Part shown: piece after piece, positions 52,993 through 62,233 of the stretch
Layout: each line of letters begins with the position of its first letter
How positions within the stretch are numbered: position 1 is the first letter of the stretch
Assembly (NCBI RefSeq): GCF_900115205.1
Contig: NZ_FOYQ01000002.1
Coordinates: forward strand, 1,240,001 to 1,304,000
Reading direction: 5' to 3'
Origin: Robiginitalea myxolifaciens
GTDB taxonomy: Bacteria > Bacteroidota > Bacteroidia > Flavobacteriales > Flavobacteriaceae
DNA length: 64,000 nucleotides
Notes under the pieces: generated by a model
The model's input: only the letters and a program-made list of their open reading frames with translations
Databases searched by the model: none
What the model was told of the DNA's origin: nothing
Translations under genes and position numbers: made by a program

Positions 52993-54842
52993 CTCGAAAA
53001 GGCTTTTGTTATCCCCAAAGATTTCATTTTGGAAAACAAGGTGGTCGCAGGGATCCCGAGCAGGGCAGCTGCCCCGGTACTACCCGCTACCCTACCCCCT
53101 GTAAGCTCCAGTGCCCGAAGAATATTTTGCTTCTCCAGTTTTCGAAGCTCTTCTTGAGTCATGACCTTTGTAGGCGCAGCTGTAGTTGTGGCATTCGAAG
53201 AGGTCTCTTGTGCAGGAATCAGCAGCGACTGCCAATCTATTCTTCCATTTTGTGCCAGAATCATGGCCCGCTCCAATAAGTTCTGGAGTTCCCGAACATT
53301 TCCCGGCCATTTGTAATTAAGTAACAATGCCTTGTCGCCATCAGAAAGCTTTAAGGGTTTGCGATTCATTTTTACCGAAAGGGCACCCATCATATCCTCA
53401 GCAATCCGAAGGATGTCTGCACCTCTATCCCGAAGCGGGGGTATCCGAATGGGAAATACGTTCAAACGGTAATACAAGTCCTCCCGAAAAGTTCCTTTTG
53501 TCACCGCCTTTTTCAGGTCCCTATGGGTAGCCGCAACGATTCGAACATCTACGGATATGGTCTCGGAACTTCCCAAAGGTTCGAACTCCCCTTCCTGAAT
53601 AACCCGAAGCAGCTTGGGCTGCAAGTCCAGAGGGAGTTCCCCAATCTCATCCAGGAAAATCGTGCCGCCGTTGGCCAGTAAAAACCGACCCTTGCGATCG
53701 GCGACCGCACCAGTAAATGCCCCTTTCTGATGTCCAAAGAGCTCACTCTCGATCAGGTTTGCCGGTATGGCGCCGCAATTGACGCGGATCAAGGCCTTAT
53801 CGGCCCGGGGACTCGCACGGTGAATCGCCCTGGAAACTAATTCCTTCCCCGTTCCGGTTTCCCCGAGTACCAGAACTGTAGCATCGGTTTGGCTAACCTG
53901 TTCCACCATCCGAACCACCTGCCTCATTTCAGGAGAATCAGAAACAATCCCGTGATCGTTGGTCAGCTCACGGATTTGCTCCTGAAGGTAATCCGTCTGT
54001 TTGGACAAGACACTGATGGCTTCGGCATTGGCAATCCGTTCCTGTATGCTGTGCAAAATAAGGGTGAATTGCAATCCCTTTTGCCCGGGATAGCCGCTTA
54101 TGGTTCCTTCTACAGGGGTTTCCATATCTTCCGATCCATGAAGCACAACCGGATCTGGAAGCCGGCCCTGTAAACGCTCAGACCCTTCCTCCTGACATCT
54201 TTCCACAAATCCCCTGATAAAGTTGGCCGTTTCCTCGGTCAGGAAAAAATCCAGCCTTCTGCCAATGGCATCCTCGTTCTGCAGCATTTGACAAGCTGCC
54301 GGATTGGTCAGGGAAATTTGCATTCTCTCGTCAAACACGATGATCGCGTCCATGGCTCCTTCAATCAGACTACTGATCTGAGCATGGGCAACTTCTATGG
54401 CTGCCTTACTGCTAGCCAGACCTTCCTGAACCTCATCGAGTTCTCGGTGTCTGCGGATCATTACCGCCAGGATTCCCCGCGAAAAACCAGGATCCTCCTG
54501 CATCAGCTCCAAAAAGCGCTGCGCTGGTAACTCCAATAACACACTATGCTCCAGTGCCGTAACCGAGGCCGACCTCGGCTCCTTATCGATTAGCGAGTAC
54601 TCCCCAAAACTGGCCCCTGCTTTCAGAATGCCATATTGGTGCTCGCCATCGTGAACCTTTACCCGTCCGGTGTAAATCACAAAAAGGGAAGAGCCCGGAT
54701 CTCCTTTTTCCAGAATCTGGTCGCCGCGGTCAAAAGTAAACTGTTGGAAATGATCGGATAAATTATTCAGGGAATCGCGGGAGACCTCCTGAAAAAAAGG
54801 TACTCCGGAAAGGAAATCCACAAGTTCTGGTTTTGTAATCAT
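52977..54842 (-). CDS. Sigma-54 activator with N-terminal CRP-like cyclic-nucleotide domain and PAS
   Basis: 621 residues. Order: cNMP-binding domain (about 15-120), helical linker, PAS (about 160-270), AAA+ sigma-54 interaction domain (about 290-520) with Walker [15 protein letters not shown] at 374-379 and Walker [14 protein letters not shown], and a C-terminal Fis-type helix-turn-helix ([29 protein letters not shown]). In the cNMP pocket Glu81, Arg90 and Ser91 match E. coli CRP Glu72, Arg82 and Ser83, so real cyclic-nucleotide binding is likely. GAFTGA predicts activation of sigma-54 holoenzyme. It lies just upstream of osmC with two palindromes between. Confidence 0.92.
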   Translation of the reverse strand: MITKPELVDFLSGVPFFQEVSRDSLNNLSDHFQQFTFDRGDQILEKGDPGSSLFVIYTGRVKVHDGEHQYGILKAGASFGEYSLIDKEPRSASVTALEHSVLLELPAQRFLELMQEDPGFSRGILAVMIRRHRELDEVQEGLASSKAAIEVAHAQISSLIEGAMDAIIVFDERMQISLTNPAACQMLQNEDAIGRRLDFFLTEETANFIRGFVERCQEEGSERLQGRLPDPVVLHGSEDMETPVEGTISGYPGQKGLQFTLILHSIQERIANAEAISVLSKQTDYLQEQIRELTNDHGIVSDSPEMRQVVRMVEQVSQTDATVLVLGETGTGKELVSRAIHRASPRADKALIRVNCGAIPANLIESELFGHQKGAFTGAVADRKGRFLLANGGTIFLDEIGELPLDLQPKLLRVIQEGEFEPLGSSETISVDVRIVAATHRDLKKAVTKGTFREDLYYRLNVFPIRIPPLRDRGADILRIAEDMMGALSVKMNRKPLKLSDGDKALLLNYKWPGNVRELQNLLERAMILAQNGRIDWQSLLIPAQETSSNATTTAAPTKVMTQEELRKLEKQNILRALELTGGRVAGSTGAAALLGIPATTLFSKMKSLGITKAFSSYEKS

Positions 54843-54935
54843 CGCAGCGCGCGTCCCAAACTAATCTAAAGATACACAAAACTCAATCCCACGGCCAGCC
54901 TTGCAAATTCAAAGTAGTATCTTAAGCAGAACAAA

Positions 54936-56030
54936 ATGAAACGGGCACACCTCAAACGAAATATACGACAGATCGCCTTTTTCGCGACGGTATGGCTTTT
55001 TGCAGCCTTGTTATATGCACTGGTGGAATTTGGCCTGCTGGGTCGACTGGACTACTACCCTTCTACTTCCAACCCTTATGATTTTGCCAACGCCCTTATC
55101 TACACCGTTTCGGGAAGTTTTGTGATGGGGTTGCTACAGGGAAGCTTTGAAGTGCTTTGGTTAAAGAGGCTCTTCCAGCGCAGACCCTTGTGGTTTAAGG
55201 TAATTTTTAAGAGTCTTCTTTACCTTTTTATGATTTGCCTGTTTATCATAATCCTGGCTGTTCTTACCAATACGCAACGCCTGAAGGTGGGTCTGGCCGA
55301 TCCTATCATAGCGGATAACCTCGCTGCCTTTTTATCCCGATTCGCCTTTTGGAGTGTGGTCATCTATGTCGGGGCCATACTTCTGGTTGCCATGCTCTTA
55401 TCTGAAGTGAGCCAGTATTTAGGACCCGGCATGCTAACCAATTTCTTTATCGGGAAATACCACAAGCCGTTTCGGGAGCAGCGGATATTTATGTTCCTGG
55501 ATATGAACGATTCCACGACCCTGGCGGAGTCGCTTGGGCATGAAAAGTACTTTGCATTACTGCGCGCCTATTACGCCGAGATGTCGGATCCGATACTCAG
55601 CAATTACGGCGAGATATACCACTATGTTGGAGACGAAGTTGTCGTGAGCTGGAATCTCGAAGAAGGACTGGCCAATGGGCGATGCCTGCAATGCTTCCGG
55701 GAAATTTCGAAGCGGCTGGAGTCTCGCGAATCCTTTTTCCTGGACCGCTATGGCGCAGCACCAGGATGCAAGGCAGCCTTCCACCTCGGGGAGGTCACTA
55801 CGGGCGAAATCGGAGAACTCAAAAAAGCTTTGATCCATACCGGGGATGTGCTCAACACCACGGCGCGAATTCTTGGTCGCTGTCATGAATTTGAAGCCAG
55901 GGCACTTGTTTCAGGAGAATTAAAAAGGGCCCTTCCCGAAAGTAACTGGAATTTTGAGCAGGTCGGAACAGTCAATCTCAAGGGCAAAACCGAGGATACC
56001 GAATTGTACAAAGTACTGTGGGATGATTAG
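54936..56030 (+). CDS. Membrane-anchored class III nucleotide cyclase
   Basis: 364 residues. Four hydrophobic segments within residues 10-165 (AFFATVWLFAALLYALVEF ... FWSVVIYVGAILLVAMLL) precede a cytoplasmic class III catalytic domain. Metal residues Asp189 (FLDMND) and Asp233 (YVGDEVV), Asn307 and Arg311 (LNTTAR) are present, and Asp305 region HTGDVLN is typical. His229 occupies the place of the adenine-contact Lys. Divergent from the cNMP-domain sigma-54 activator (93-base gap), so it could supply the activator with its ligand. Nucleotide specificity is uncertain. Confidence 0.87.
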   Translation: MKRAHLKRNIRQIAFFATVWLFAALLYALVEFGLLGRLDYYPSTSNPYDFANALIYTVSGSFVMGLLQGSFEVLWLKRLFQRRPLWFKVIFKSLLYLFMICLFIIILAVLTNTQRLKVGLADPIIADNLAAFLSRFAFWSVVIYVGAILLVAMLLSEVSQYLGPGMLTNFFIGKYHKPFREQRIFMFLDMNDSTTLAESLGHEKYFALLRAYYAEMSDPILSNYGEIYHYVGDEVVVSWNLEEGLANGRCLQCFREISKRLESRESFFLDRYGAAPGCKAAFHLGEVTTGEIGELKKALIHTGDVLNTTARILGRCHEFEARALVSGELKRALPESNWNFEQVGTVNLKGKTEDTELYKVLWDD

Positions 56031-56413
56031 TTCCGGATGTCGTTTATGGCCTCGTCAAAAGTTCTCTTATCCGCATTCTCCAGCAGCAGGATTACTCCGG
56101 CTGTAGCCAGTGCAGTACCCACCCCCAGCTTTACCAGGGAAATTTTTTTACGACGCAGCAGGGAAATCTGATCCCCTGGGATCACCACCTGATTGCCATT
56201 GATCTGAAAGACATAGGATTCGGAACCCTGCCGGAGGAATTTACCCTCCAGTACTTTCGTGTTTTTCAGAGTTATTTCATAAAGACGATTATCCTGCAGT
56301 TCCTGGGTATCCGCAGTTTTATAGGTCATGCACCCCTGTAACAGAAGGAAACAGTAACATCCCAGTAAGAGAGTGGAAAATCGAAGCGATGGGGTCAATG
56401 GTTTGGGTTTCAT
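56027..56413 (-). CDS. Small hypothetical lipoprotein
   Basis: 128 residues from ATG 56413. Lipobox LLQGC about residue 28, then MTYKTADTQELQDNRLYEITLKN, a compact beta domain (VFQINGNQVVIPGDQISLLRRKK) and a hydrophobic stretch VGTALATAGVILLLEN. No family recognised. In-frame upstream sequence to 56524 overlaps the GNAT gene and lacks signal character, so it was not used. Convergent with the cyclase gene (4-base overlap) and 16 bases after the GNAT gene on the same strand. Confidence 0.65.
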   Translation of the reverse strand: MKPKPLTPSLRFSTLLLGCYCFLLLQGCMTYKTADTQELQDNRLYEITLKNTKVLEGKFLRQGSESYVFQINGNQVVIPGDQISLLRRKKISLVKLGVGTALATAGVILLLENADKRTFDEAINDIRN

Positions 56414-56429
56414 TAAGGATAAAGGTAGC

Positions 56430-56945
56430 TTAAAATTCTTCGCGTTTAATCGCGAAAAGCAGGTACTCCTTGTCCTTAGTCGGATACTGGTCATATTCCT
56501 CCTGTGGTATCTGCACCGCCCCAATTTTTTTCAGGGCACCGGCAGATCGGAAATTCTCGACGGCAACGAAAAATAATACCTGCTCAACATACCTGAAGGC
56601 ATGCTCCAACATCATTTCCTTAATCATTGCATTCCATTTACCTCCCCAATATGCCCTGCCGAGAAAGGTATAGCCAATTTCGACCATGGTTGGGAACCCT
56701 TCGAATACGGCATACCGGCTGGAGCCTATGACCTCCCCGCTATCTGCCCGGCTAATCAGAAGCGCCCCGCCACTGGCCAGGGAATCCGAAAAAAAATTGT
56801 CGAAAACGTCTCGTTGGTATCGCTTAACAGGATGTTGGTCCCACAATCCGGGATCAGATGCTACCCGGTAAAGGGCTTCCCGATCAGCTGCCTTCAGTGG
56901 CCTGATGCGGATTCGTTCATTCTCGAGCTGGGGTTGTAGCAACAT
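56430..56945 (-). CDS. GNAT family N-acetyltransferase (RimJ/RimL-like)
   Basis: 171 residues. GNAT_3/RimL type: start LENERIRIRPLKAADREALYRVASDPGLWDQHP, VIGSSRYAVFEG, YTFLGRAYWGGKWNAMIKEMM (acetyl-CoA binding region) and VFFVAVENFRSAGALKKIGA with the usual NxxSxxxxEK-like helix. The YWGGKWN form resembles small-molecule acetyltransferases of Bacteroidota. Substrate unknown. It precedes the small lipoprotein gene on the same strand. Confidence 0.85.
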   Translation of the reverse strand: MLLQPQLENERIRIRPLKAADREALYRVASDPGLWDQHPVKRYQRDVFDNFFSDSLASGGALLISRADSGEVIGSSRYAVFEGFPTMVEIGYTFLGRAYWGGKWNAMIKEMMLEHAFRYVEQVLFFVAVENFRSAGALKKIGAVQIPQEEYDQYPTKDKEYLLFAIKREEF

Positions 56946-56976
56946 ACTTAAAAGTACTTCGGTGAAGTTAGGAAAA

Positions 56977-58764
56977 TCATCCCATTAGCCGTGGTTCCAG
57001 CCACAACCATCCCATACTCAACAGAAACAAGATAAAGCCCCATATCGGGGAAATGGCAGCGACTTCCATAGCAGCTTTCGGGTTCCCGGACTGCTGGCTA
57101 AAGTGATCGCGGTTGGTCCCCAGGCGGGTTGCAGCTTCAAGCGCCTGCCAATCCTCGTCACCAAAAGTGTAGAAGTCAAAATTAGCAGGATTTCCCGGAG
57201 TGGCGTCTTCACCGGATTCCACCGCAGATAAGCGATTCCACCCCGGTGCTAGCGGATAATCCGTTCCCTCCCAGAGATAGGGCAGGTGAAAATCCTGTAT
57301 CAACGGAATAACATTTCCGCTATCGTCGCGTACCCTAGTAGCATCGGAAGTAGTCCGCAGTTGAAAGCGAAACGGCGCATCGATGCGGGGTAATTCCGTT
57401 TGCGCTTCCCATTGCAGACCTTGTTCGGCAGGGGGAAGGGCAGCGTTCAGTAAAGCTGTCCAGAGCGCGTTGTAGCTCGCCTGATTCCCTTGAAGCGGGA
57501 GTTGATACGTGTCCTTGAGTACGCTCCCGAGTATCCTTCCCAAACCGGAAGGACGATAAACCCCAAGTAACTCGCCTTCCCGGGTGGTGATCCGTTCTTC
57601 CGGAAACTGCAACGCCGGTCTATAGGGGTATTTCTGTACCACGACATCCTGGGCGGTAAGGGTGAAGCTCTCCTGGTTATCACGGATAAACGGCAAGCGT
57701 CCAAACGAACTATTCCGGGAAAAATAACCTGCATCGGGCTGTACCAATAGGGCCAGGCCACGATTTCGGATGGCTTCCTGAAGCGCAGCCAGGGAATTCG
57801 CAGATAAATTCAACAGGGATCCGGTATCGCAAATGACAAGTTGAAATCCTTCCAGGCTCTCGGCATTCAAACGGTATACCGGACGCGCTTCCCGATTGAT
57901 GTATTCAAATTTGTAGGCGCCACGCGTTAGTTGAGAACGAATCAGGACACTTGCTCCGCTTGCAGTAAGGAATTCCTTTAGTCTCCGGGTTTCAAAGGTG
58001 GGAAAGGTGTTGAGGATTAAAATATTCCTGGGGGAAGGTCCGGAAATCCTAAAGGGAATAGGATTCGTCCGCAGCCGTGCCCCGCTGCTGTCCCGCTCCT
58101 CCAAATAATAGAGCAGGTTTCCGGCAACCTGCGGTTGCGCTTCCAATTTGAAGGGGATTTCCCCAGCCGTTATTCCTGTCTCGGGTTCTTCGTTCAACAG
58201 TAAGGAGTCTACGGGATTTCCTCCCGGATCGAGCAAGAACAAGGAGGTACCCTTATCAGGCTTAGCATAACTACCGCGGACCTCAATAGGGTAACCCAAA
58301 ACTCCGGATTCCGATTGCTGCAGCCGAACAACGCCACTGGGGGTTGGCGCCTCCAGGAAAACTACTTCAGCACCCGCTGTTTGCCAAAGATCATAAGAAG
58401 CCAGCCCGTGACCCAGCAGAAAAACGGACTTCCCGGCCAGTTCCCCGGAGCGATCCATACCCGGTTTATATTCGATGATTTTGGCTCTTCGGTTTACGCG
58501 CTTTAAACTATCGAGTTGGGCGTCTGAAGTTCCCGGAGTAGCCAATATAATGGTCTCTTTTTTAGCTGCTTTCCAATAAGCCGGCTCCAGTGCTATTTGT
58601 GCCAGACCAAGGAGAGCCAGCACTCCCAGGCACAACCTTCTGGCAAAACCGGAAGCGCTTCGGGTAGGCCATTCCTTGAAGGTAAATACAACAGCCAGCA
58701 ACAGGATACCGACTATGACAGGCCAAAATATGGCGCTGTTCAAAAAGCTCACTCCCTCATTCAT
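56977..58764 (-). CDS. Amidotransferase-like membrane protein of the MoxR/Bat operon
   Basis: 595 residues. Two hydrophobic segments near the N-terminus (residues 12-30 and 43-60) and one near the C-terminus (ISPIWGFILFLLSMGWLWLE) flank a large middle domain outside the cytoplasm. A Rossmann-like part (RNILILNTFPTFETRRLKEFLTASGASVLIRSQLTRG and LVICDTGSLLNLS, residues about 240-330) resembles the GATase1-like domain seen in Bat-operon membrane proteins, without a catalytic Cys triad. Last gene of the MoxR-DUF58-BatA-DUF4175 set, overlapping its neighbour by 8 bases. Function unknown. Confidence 0.75.
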   Translation of the reverse strand: MNEGVSFLNSAIFWPVIVGILLLAVVFTFKEWPTRSASGFARRLCLGVLALLGLAQIALEPAYWKAAKKETIILATPGTSDAQLDSLKRVNRRAKIIEYKPGMDRSGELAGKSVFLLGHGLASYDLWQTAGAEVVFLEAPTPSGVVRLQQSESGVLGYPIEVRGSYAKPDKGTSLFLLDPGGNPVDSLLLNEEPETGITAGEIPFKLEAQPQVAGNLLYYLEERDSSGARLRTNPIPFRISGPSPRNILILNTFPTFETRRLKEFLTASGASVLIRSQLTRGAYKFEYINREARPVYRLNAESLEGFQLVICDTGSLLNLSANSLAALQEAIRNRGLALLVQPDAGYFSRNSSFGRLPFIRDNQESFTLTAQDVVVQKYPYRPALQFPEERITTREGELLGVYRPSGLGRILGSVLKDTYQLPLQGNQASYNALWTALLNAALPPAEQGLQWEAQTELPRIDAPFRFQLRTTSDATRVRDDSGNVIPLIQDFHLPYLWEGTDYPLAPGWNRLSAVESGEDATPGNPANFDFYTFGDEDWQALEAATRLGTNRDHFSQQSGNPKAAMEVAAISPIWGFILFLLSMGWLWLEPRLMG

Positions 58765-61018
58765 TTATCTGTAACTGATTCAGGAATAAAACATTCAGGG
58801 TATCCCGAAATTGGGGGTTCCCCTCGGGGATATCCGCCGCCTTAGGCAGGATTTGCAGGAGCTCCCTGCGAACGGCCCGTAAACCTTCCTGGGTATTGTC
58901 TGCCCCCGTCTCCAGGGTTTTAAGCTTTCTTAGCGTTTGCAGGTAGGAGCCGGGGTTGTCGATCGCAAGTTGCGCCAACTCCTGTCCGGCCCTGGCAAAA
59001 AGTTCCCGATCTTCTATCCGGGGAGGTTCTTGCGCGCTGATCAAACTGTTCAACCGGCCGATCGCAGCCCGAATAGAAGGATAACTACTTTCATACGGGT
59101 TGGTTTCATTGCTGCTGGCATTGCCAATTCCTTTTAGGTCTCCGGTTAACCTTTTGTCTTCTTTTATCGGTGCCGGGTCATACCCGATGCGATGTACATA
59201 GATGCGTGCACTGTTCTTTATTTCCTGTAGGAGTTCCAGGGCTTGATATTGATATGGCAGGGAAGCTTCAGGCTTGTAGAGACGCAATTGCAGCTCCGCG
59301 TCCCACATGATATCCAGGGCTCTGCGGAGCTTTGCCCTGAGGGATTCCTCGAAAAAGGTAGCTTCCTCCGGATCGGAGTGATCGTGTACAAATTCCTTAA
59401 TGGGATTGTCGTCCTTTTTTTGTTGTGGGGTAGCCACCAGGTTGTGTTCATTATCCCCGTCGTGGTCATGGGTAAAGGGGGCAAGCGGATCGGATTCCTC
59501 ACCGTGGTCGTGTCCCTCGTGGTCGTGCCCTTCATGATCGTGGTCTTCCCCGGTTCCTGCTTCGCCTTCAGCTCCTGAAGCCGGCCCTTCTACGACCATG
59601 CCTTCCTCGGTCTCCTCCCCCATGAATTGACCATATCGGATCCTCAGGGATTTCTGGTCAAATCCAAGTTCGTTGCTCCGGAATTTAAAATCGTATTCGG
59701 AAAGTTTGGGCTTGGAAGCGATTAATTTTTCGGTGTCGATAATAAGCTGCCGCTGACTGCGGAAATAATCCGGCATGAGGTCTACCCCAAGTCCGGCTTC
59801 CACTCCGAATACATCCCGTACGCTATCCTTCAGGACAGCAAAATAGGTTGGGCTTCTACCCACATTGGGTTGCGGGGATTTAAGATCTTCCGCGACGACA
59901 TAGAAATAGAGCTCATCGCCCATAGCCATTCCGAGCTCCTGCAGGTCTAATTCACGGTTTAGGTTGGCCTCCTGAACACCTGCCCGAACCGGCTTTGAAA
60001 ATTCAAGGCGCTCTTCCCGAAATTTTACGGATTCTCCGGACCCCTTGCTCACTGTGGCGATTATATAAGTGGCCCCCAGGCCCCAATCGTCCGTAATTCG
60101 GGTTGAAAATTGAATACTCCCCTTTTGTCCGGGTTCAAAATAGGTATACTGGTCAATCCCAGAGACTTCGATTTCCGGTACCTGATCCTCCAGGGCTTCA
60201 AAGGCATAAAGATCCGAAACCTGGGAACGGCCCAGGGAGTCGGTAAACCGAAAGCTATAGAATCCAGAATTCTGCACCACTCGCTCCAGCAGATAAGAGC
60301 CGGCTACTTCTTGAAGCGGTATTTCCTGATCGCCCCATTCAAAAATCACCTGGTCCACAGATCCTTCAAAGAAAAGCTTCCAGGTAATACGCGACCCTTG
60401 CAGGGCTTTGATGTTTGGATTGTCCAGGCGCTGGTTGCCCTTTCGGGTATAGCTGGGGTAATCCAGCACTATTTCCTGACGGCTCAATACGGGCATCGGA
60501 ACCTCTCCTGAAGTACTGTCTACGGGTTGAAATACAATCGTTTCTGACGCAGGGTTCGCATTGGGCTGATTCGCCAATCCCAAGCCCCCCAGGTAGGATA
60601 TGCCCCAACCTGCCAGGACCAGGAATATGGCTACGAGTAACGCCAGTCCCAATTGATTGGGTGGAAGTTTGCCCCGGAGTTCTTCCTCCAGCACCCCGGC
60701 GATCCGATTCCGCTGTAATCGGGCCAGCCCGGGCAGTTCACCTTCAGATTGCAAAAGCAGACCGCTGCTAAAACCAGCTTTTGGATAAGAAGCATCGATA
60801 CAAGCCACGGCCTTCGCGGCAGATACGTGCCAGGGTCGGCGGATCAATAGCAACAACCCTCCAACAAGCAGGCCGGCCAGCAAGCCGTAAAGGATGTTTC
60901 CGCTGGCGAGCCAGAAGCCGGCACCTACACCCAGCGCAACAATGGCAGTTTCAGCCGTCAGCAACCATTGCCAGCGACGCTGAAAACTAATTACCGGAAT
61001 TGCTGCTGTTGCCTTCAT
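58757..61018 (-). CDS. DUF4175-like large membrane protein with His/Asp-rich segment
   Basis: 753 residues from ATG 61018. Two N-terminal helices (WLLTAETAIVALGVGAGFWLA and LLVGGLLLLI), one more near residue 140, then a long region with beta domains (about 180-390) as in DUF4175-type proteins of Bat/MoxR operons. Residues about 488-545 hold a dense His/Asp run (DHDHEGHDHEGHDHG, THDHDGDNEHN, VHDHSD) typical of metal-binding linkers, followed by helical C-terminal sequence. Overlaps the BatA-domain gene by 4 bases. DUF4175 assignment is from layout; moderate certainty. Confidence 0.7.
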   Translation of the reverse strand: MKATAAIPVISFQRRWQWLLTAETAIVALGVGAGFWLASGNILYGLLAGLLVGGLLLLIRRPWHVSAAKAVACIDASYPKAGFSSGLLLQSEGELPGLARLQRNRIAGVLEEELRGKLPPNQLGLALLVAIFLVLAGWGISYLGGLGLANQPNANPASETIVFQPVDSTSGEVPMPVLSRQEIVLDYPSYTRKGNQRLDNPNIKALQGSRITWKLFFEGSVDQVIFEWGDQEIPLQEVAGSYLLERVVQNSGFYSFRFTDSLGRSQVSDLYAFEALEDQVPEIEVSGIDQYTYFEPGQKGSIQFSTRITDDWGLGATYIIATVSKGSGESVKFREERLEFSKPVRAGVQEANLNRELDLQELGMAMGDELYFYVVAEDLKSPQPNVGRSPTYFAVLKDSVRDVFGVEAGLGVDLMPDYFRSQRQLIIDTEKLIASKPKLSEYDFKFRSNELGFDQKSLRIRYGQFMGEETEEGMVVEGPASGAEGEAGTGEDHDHEGHDHEGHDHGEESDPLAPFTHDHDGDNEHNLVATPQQKKDDNPIKEFVHDHSDPEEATFFEESLRAKLRRALDIMWDAELQLRLYKPEASLPYQYQALELLQEIKNSARIYVHRIGYDPAPIKEDKRLTGDLKGIGNASSNETNPYESSYPSIRAAIGRLNSLISAQEPPRIEDRELFARAGQELAQLAIDNPGSYLQTLRKLKTLETGADNTQEGLRAVRRELLQILPKAADIPEGNPQFRDTLNVLFLNQLQINE

Positions 61019-62208
61019 TGCTTTCGAATCCTTGCGATTAAACGTTCGCCAATGAGTGCCGCACACAACAGCCCTAAAATCCAGGGGCGTATGTGACCGG
61101 TGACACCCATTGATGCCTTTGCTGTGCTTTCGATTTGCTCGTGACTTTCGGGACCTCCCAGTACCGTTGAAGCTACCTGCCGTCTATCATACTTGCGCGC
61201 TAATGCTGCCGGGAGTGAATCGGAGACCAATAAGGCTACCAATTGTTCGGTAAGCCGCTCTTCTACCGTATTCTGGGGGTTAAGGCGACGTGTAAGCCGC
61301 AAATTTCCCGCCTGATCTAAACGGATTAAGTCCTTACTCAGGGGGTCCCTTTCAAAGTAAAGTACGGGACCCGAGTCTAGCTGTAATTCCCGTTGTAAGA
61401 AAGAAGCGCCCGCCTTTAATGAGGCCAGGAGAAACCTTCGTTCGTTTTCGAGACTATCCGGTAAATCCAATTGAACTGCAAGAGCTTCCTCCCGGACCAG
61501 AGCAAGCTGGTCTCCGTAATCCTCATTGCCCATTTCCTCCCTTACCCAGGAAGTGGTCTTTCCTGAACTTTGAATCGAAACGCGGCGTTGCGTGTTTTGC
61601 CCCTGCAGGGCTACCAGCGGAATGGTCTTTTCTCCTTCCTCCGGGAGTACTTTCCACCGGATTCTTCCCGGAATGGCCGGTCTGCGTCCCTTTAAACCAC
61701 TGACATATCCGCGCGTGTATACCACAACACTGTCGGCCTTCAATTCAGTGAGCTCGGGAATCAATTGCCAATACCCGGGTGCCTTCACCTGATCTTTATC
61801 TTCTGTAAAAACTACTACGTCGTCATCAGAAACATCCAAAACAGGCAATTCCGATTGTAGTAATCGAACCTCAGCATCTTCGGGCAGACTATCCAGGAGC
61901 CCCTGGGGATATCCATCGATCAGCAAGGCAGGATCCAGCACATATACAGTAGCCACAGTTTCCCCCTTCTTCTCGAAAAATGGGTTGGCCATCAAGAGGG
62001 CGAGCAATGCAATTACCAAACACCGCAAAAAGAGCAATAACCATTCGCTGGGCCTGAGCGCCCGCGACTTAACCGTAGAAGAGGCCTCCAGCAAGGAAAC
62101 ACTTCCCACCTTAAGGGTACGCGCCTCCCTACGACTCCACAGATGGATGCTGATTGGAACCAAAACCCCCAGAAGGGTCCATAATAGGGTAGGATTCGCA
62201 AAACTCAT
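61015..62208 (-). CDS. BatA-domain (aerotolerance-type) membrane protein
   Basis: 397 residues. The N-terminus MSFANPTLLWTLLGVLVPISIHLW and SEWLLLFLRCLVIALLALLMANPF is the BatA/aerotolerance regulator N-terminal domain with two membrane helices. The middle is vWA-like in length, but the MIDAS start reads YVLDPALLIDG in place of DxSxS, so metal-ion binding is doubtful. A C-terminal helix (GHIRPWILGLLCAALIGERLI) completes it. Part of the MoxR-DUF58 operon. Role: envelope assembly or stress in related systems. Confidence 0.85.
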   Translation of the reverse strand: MSFANPTLLWTLLGVLVPISIHLWSRREARTLKVGSVSLLEASSTVKSRALRPSEWLLLFLRCLVIALLALLMANPFFEKKGETVATVYVLDPALLIDGYPQGLLDSLPEDAEVRLLQSELPVLDVSDDDVVVFTEDKDQVKAPGYWQLIPELTELKADSVVVYTRGYVSGLKGRRPAIPGRIRWKVLPEEGEKTIPLVALQGQNTQRRVSIQSSGKTTSWVREEMGNEDYGDQLALVREEALAVQLDLPDSLENERRFLLASLKAGASFLQRELQLDSGPVLYFERDPLSKDLIRLDQAGNLRLTRRLNPQNTVEERLTEQLVALLVSDSLPAALARKYDRRQVASTVLGGPESHEQIESTAKASMGVTGHIRPWILGLLCAALIGERLIARIRKQ

Positions 62209-62233
62209 TTTAATCTCATCACGGTTATACGGC

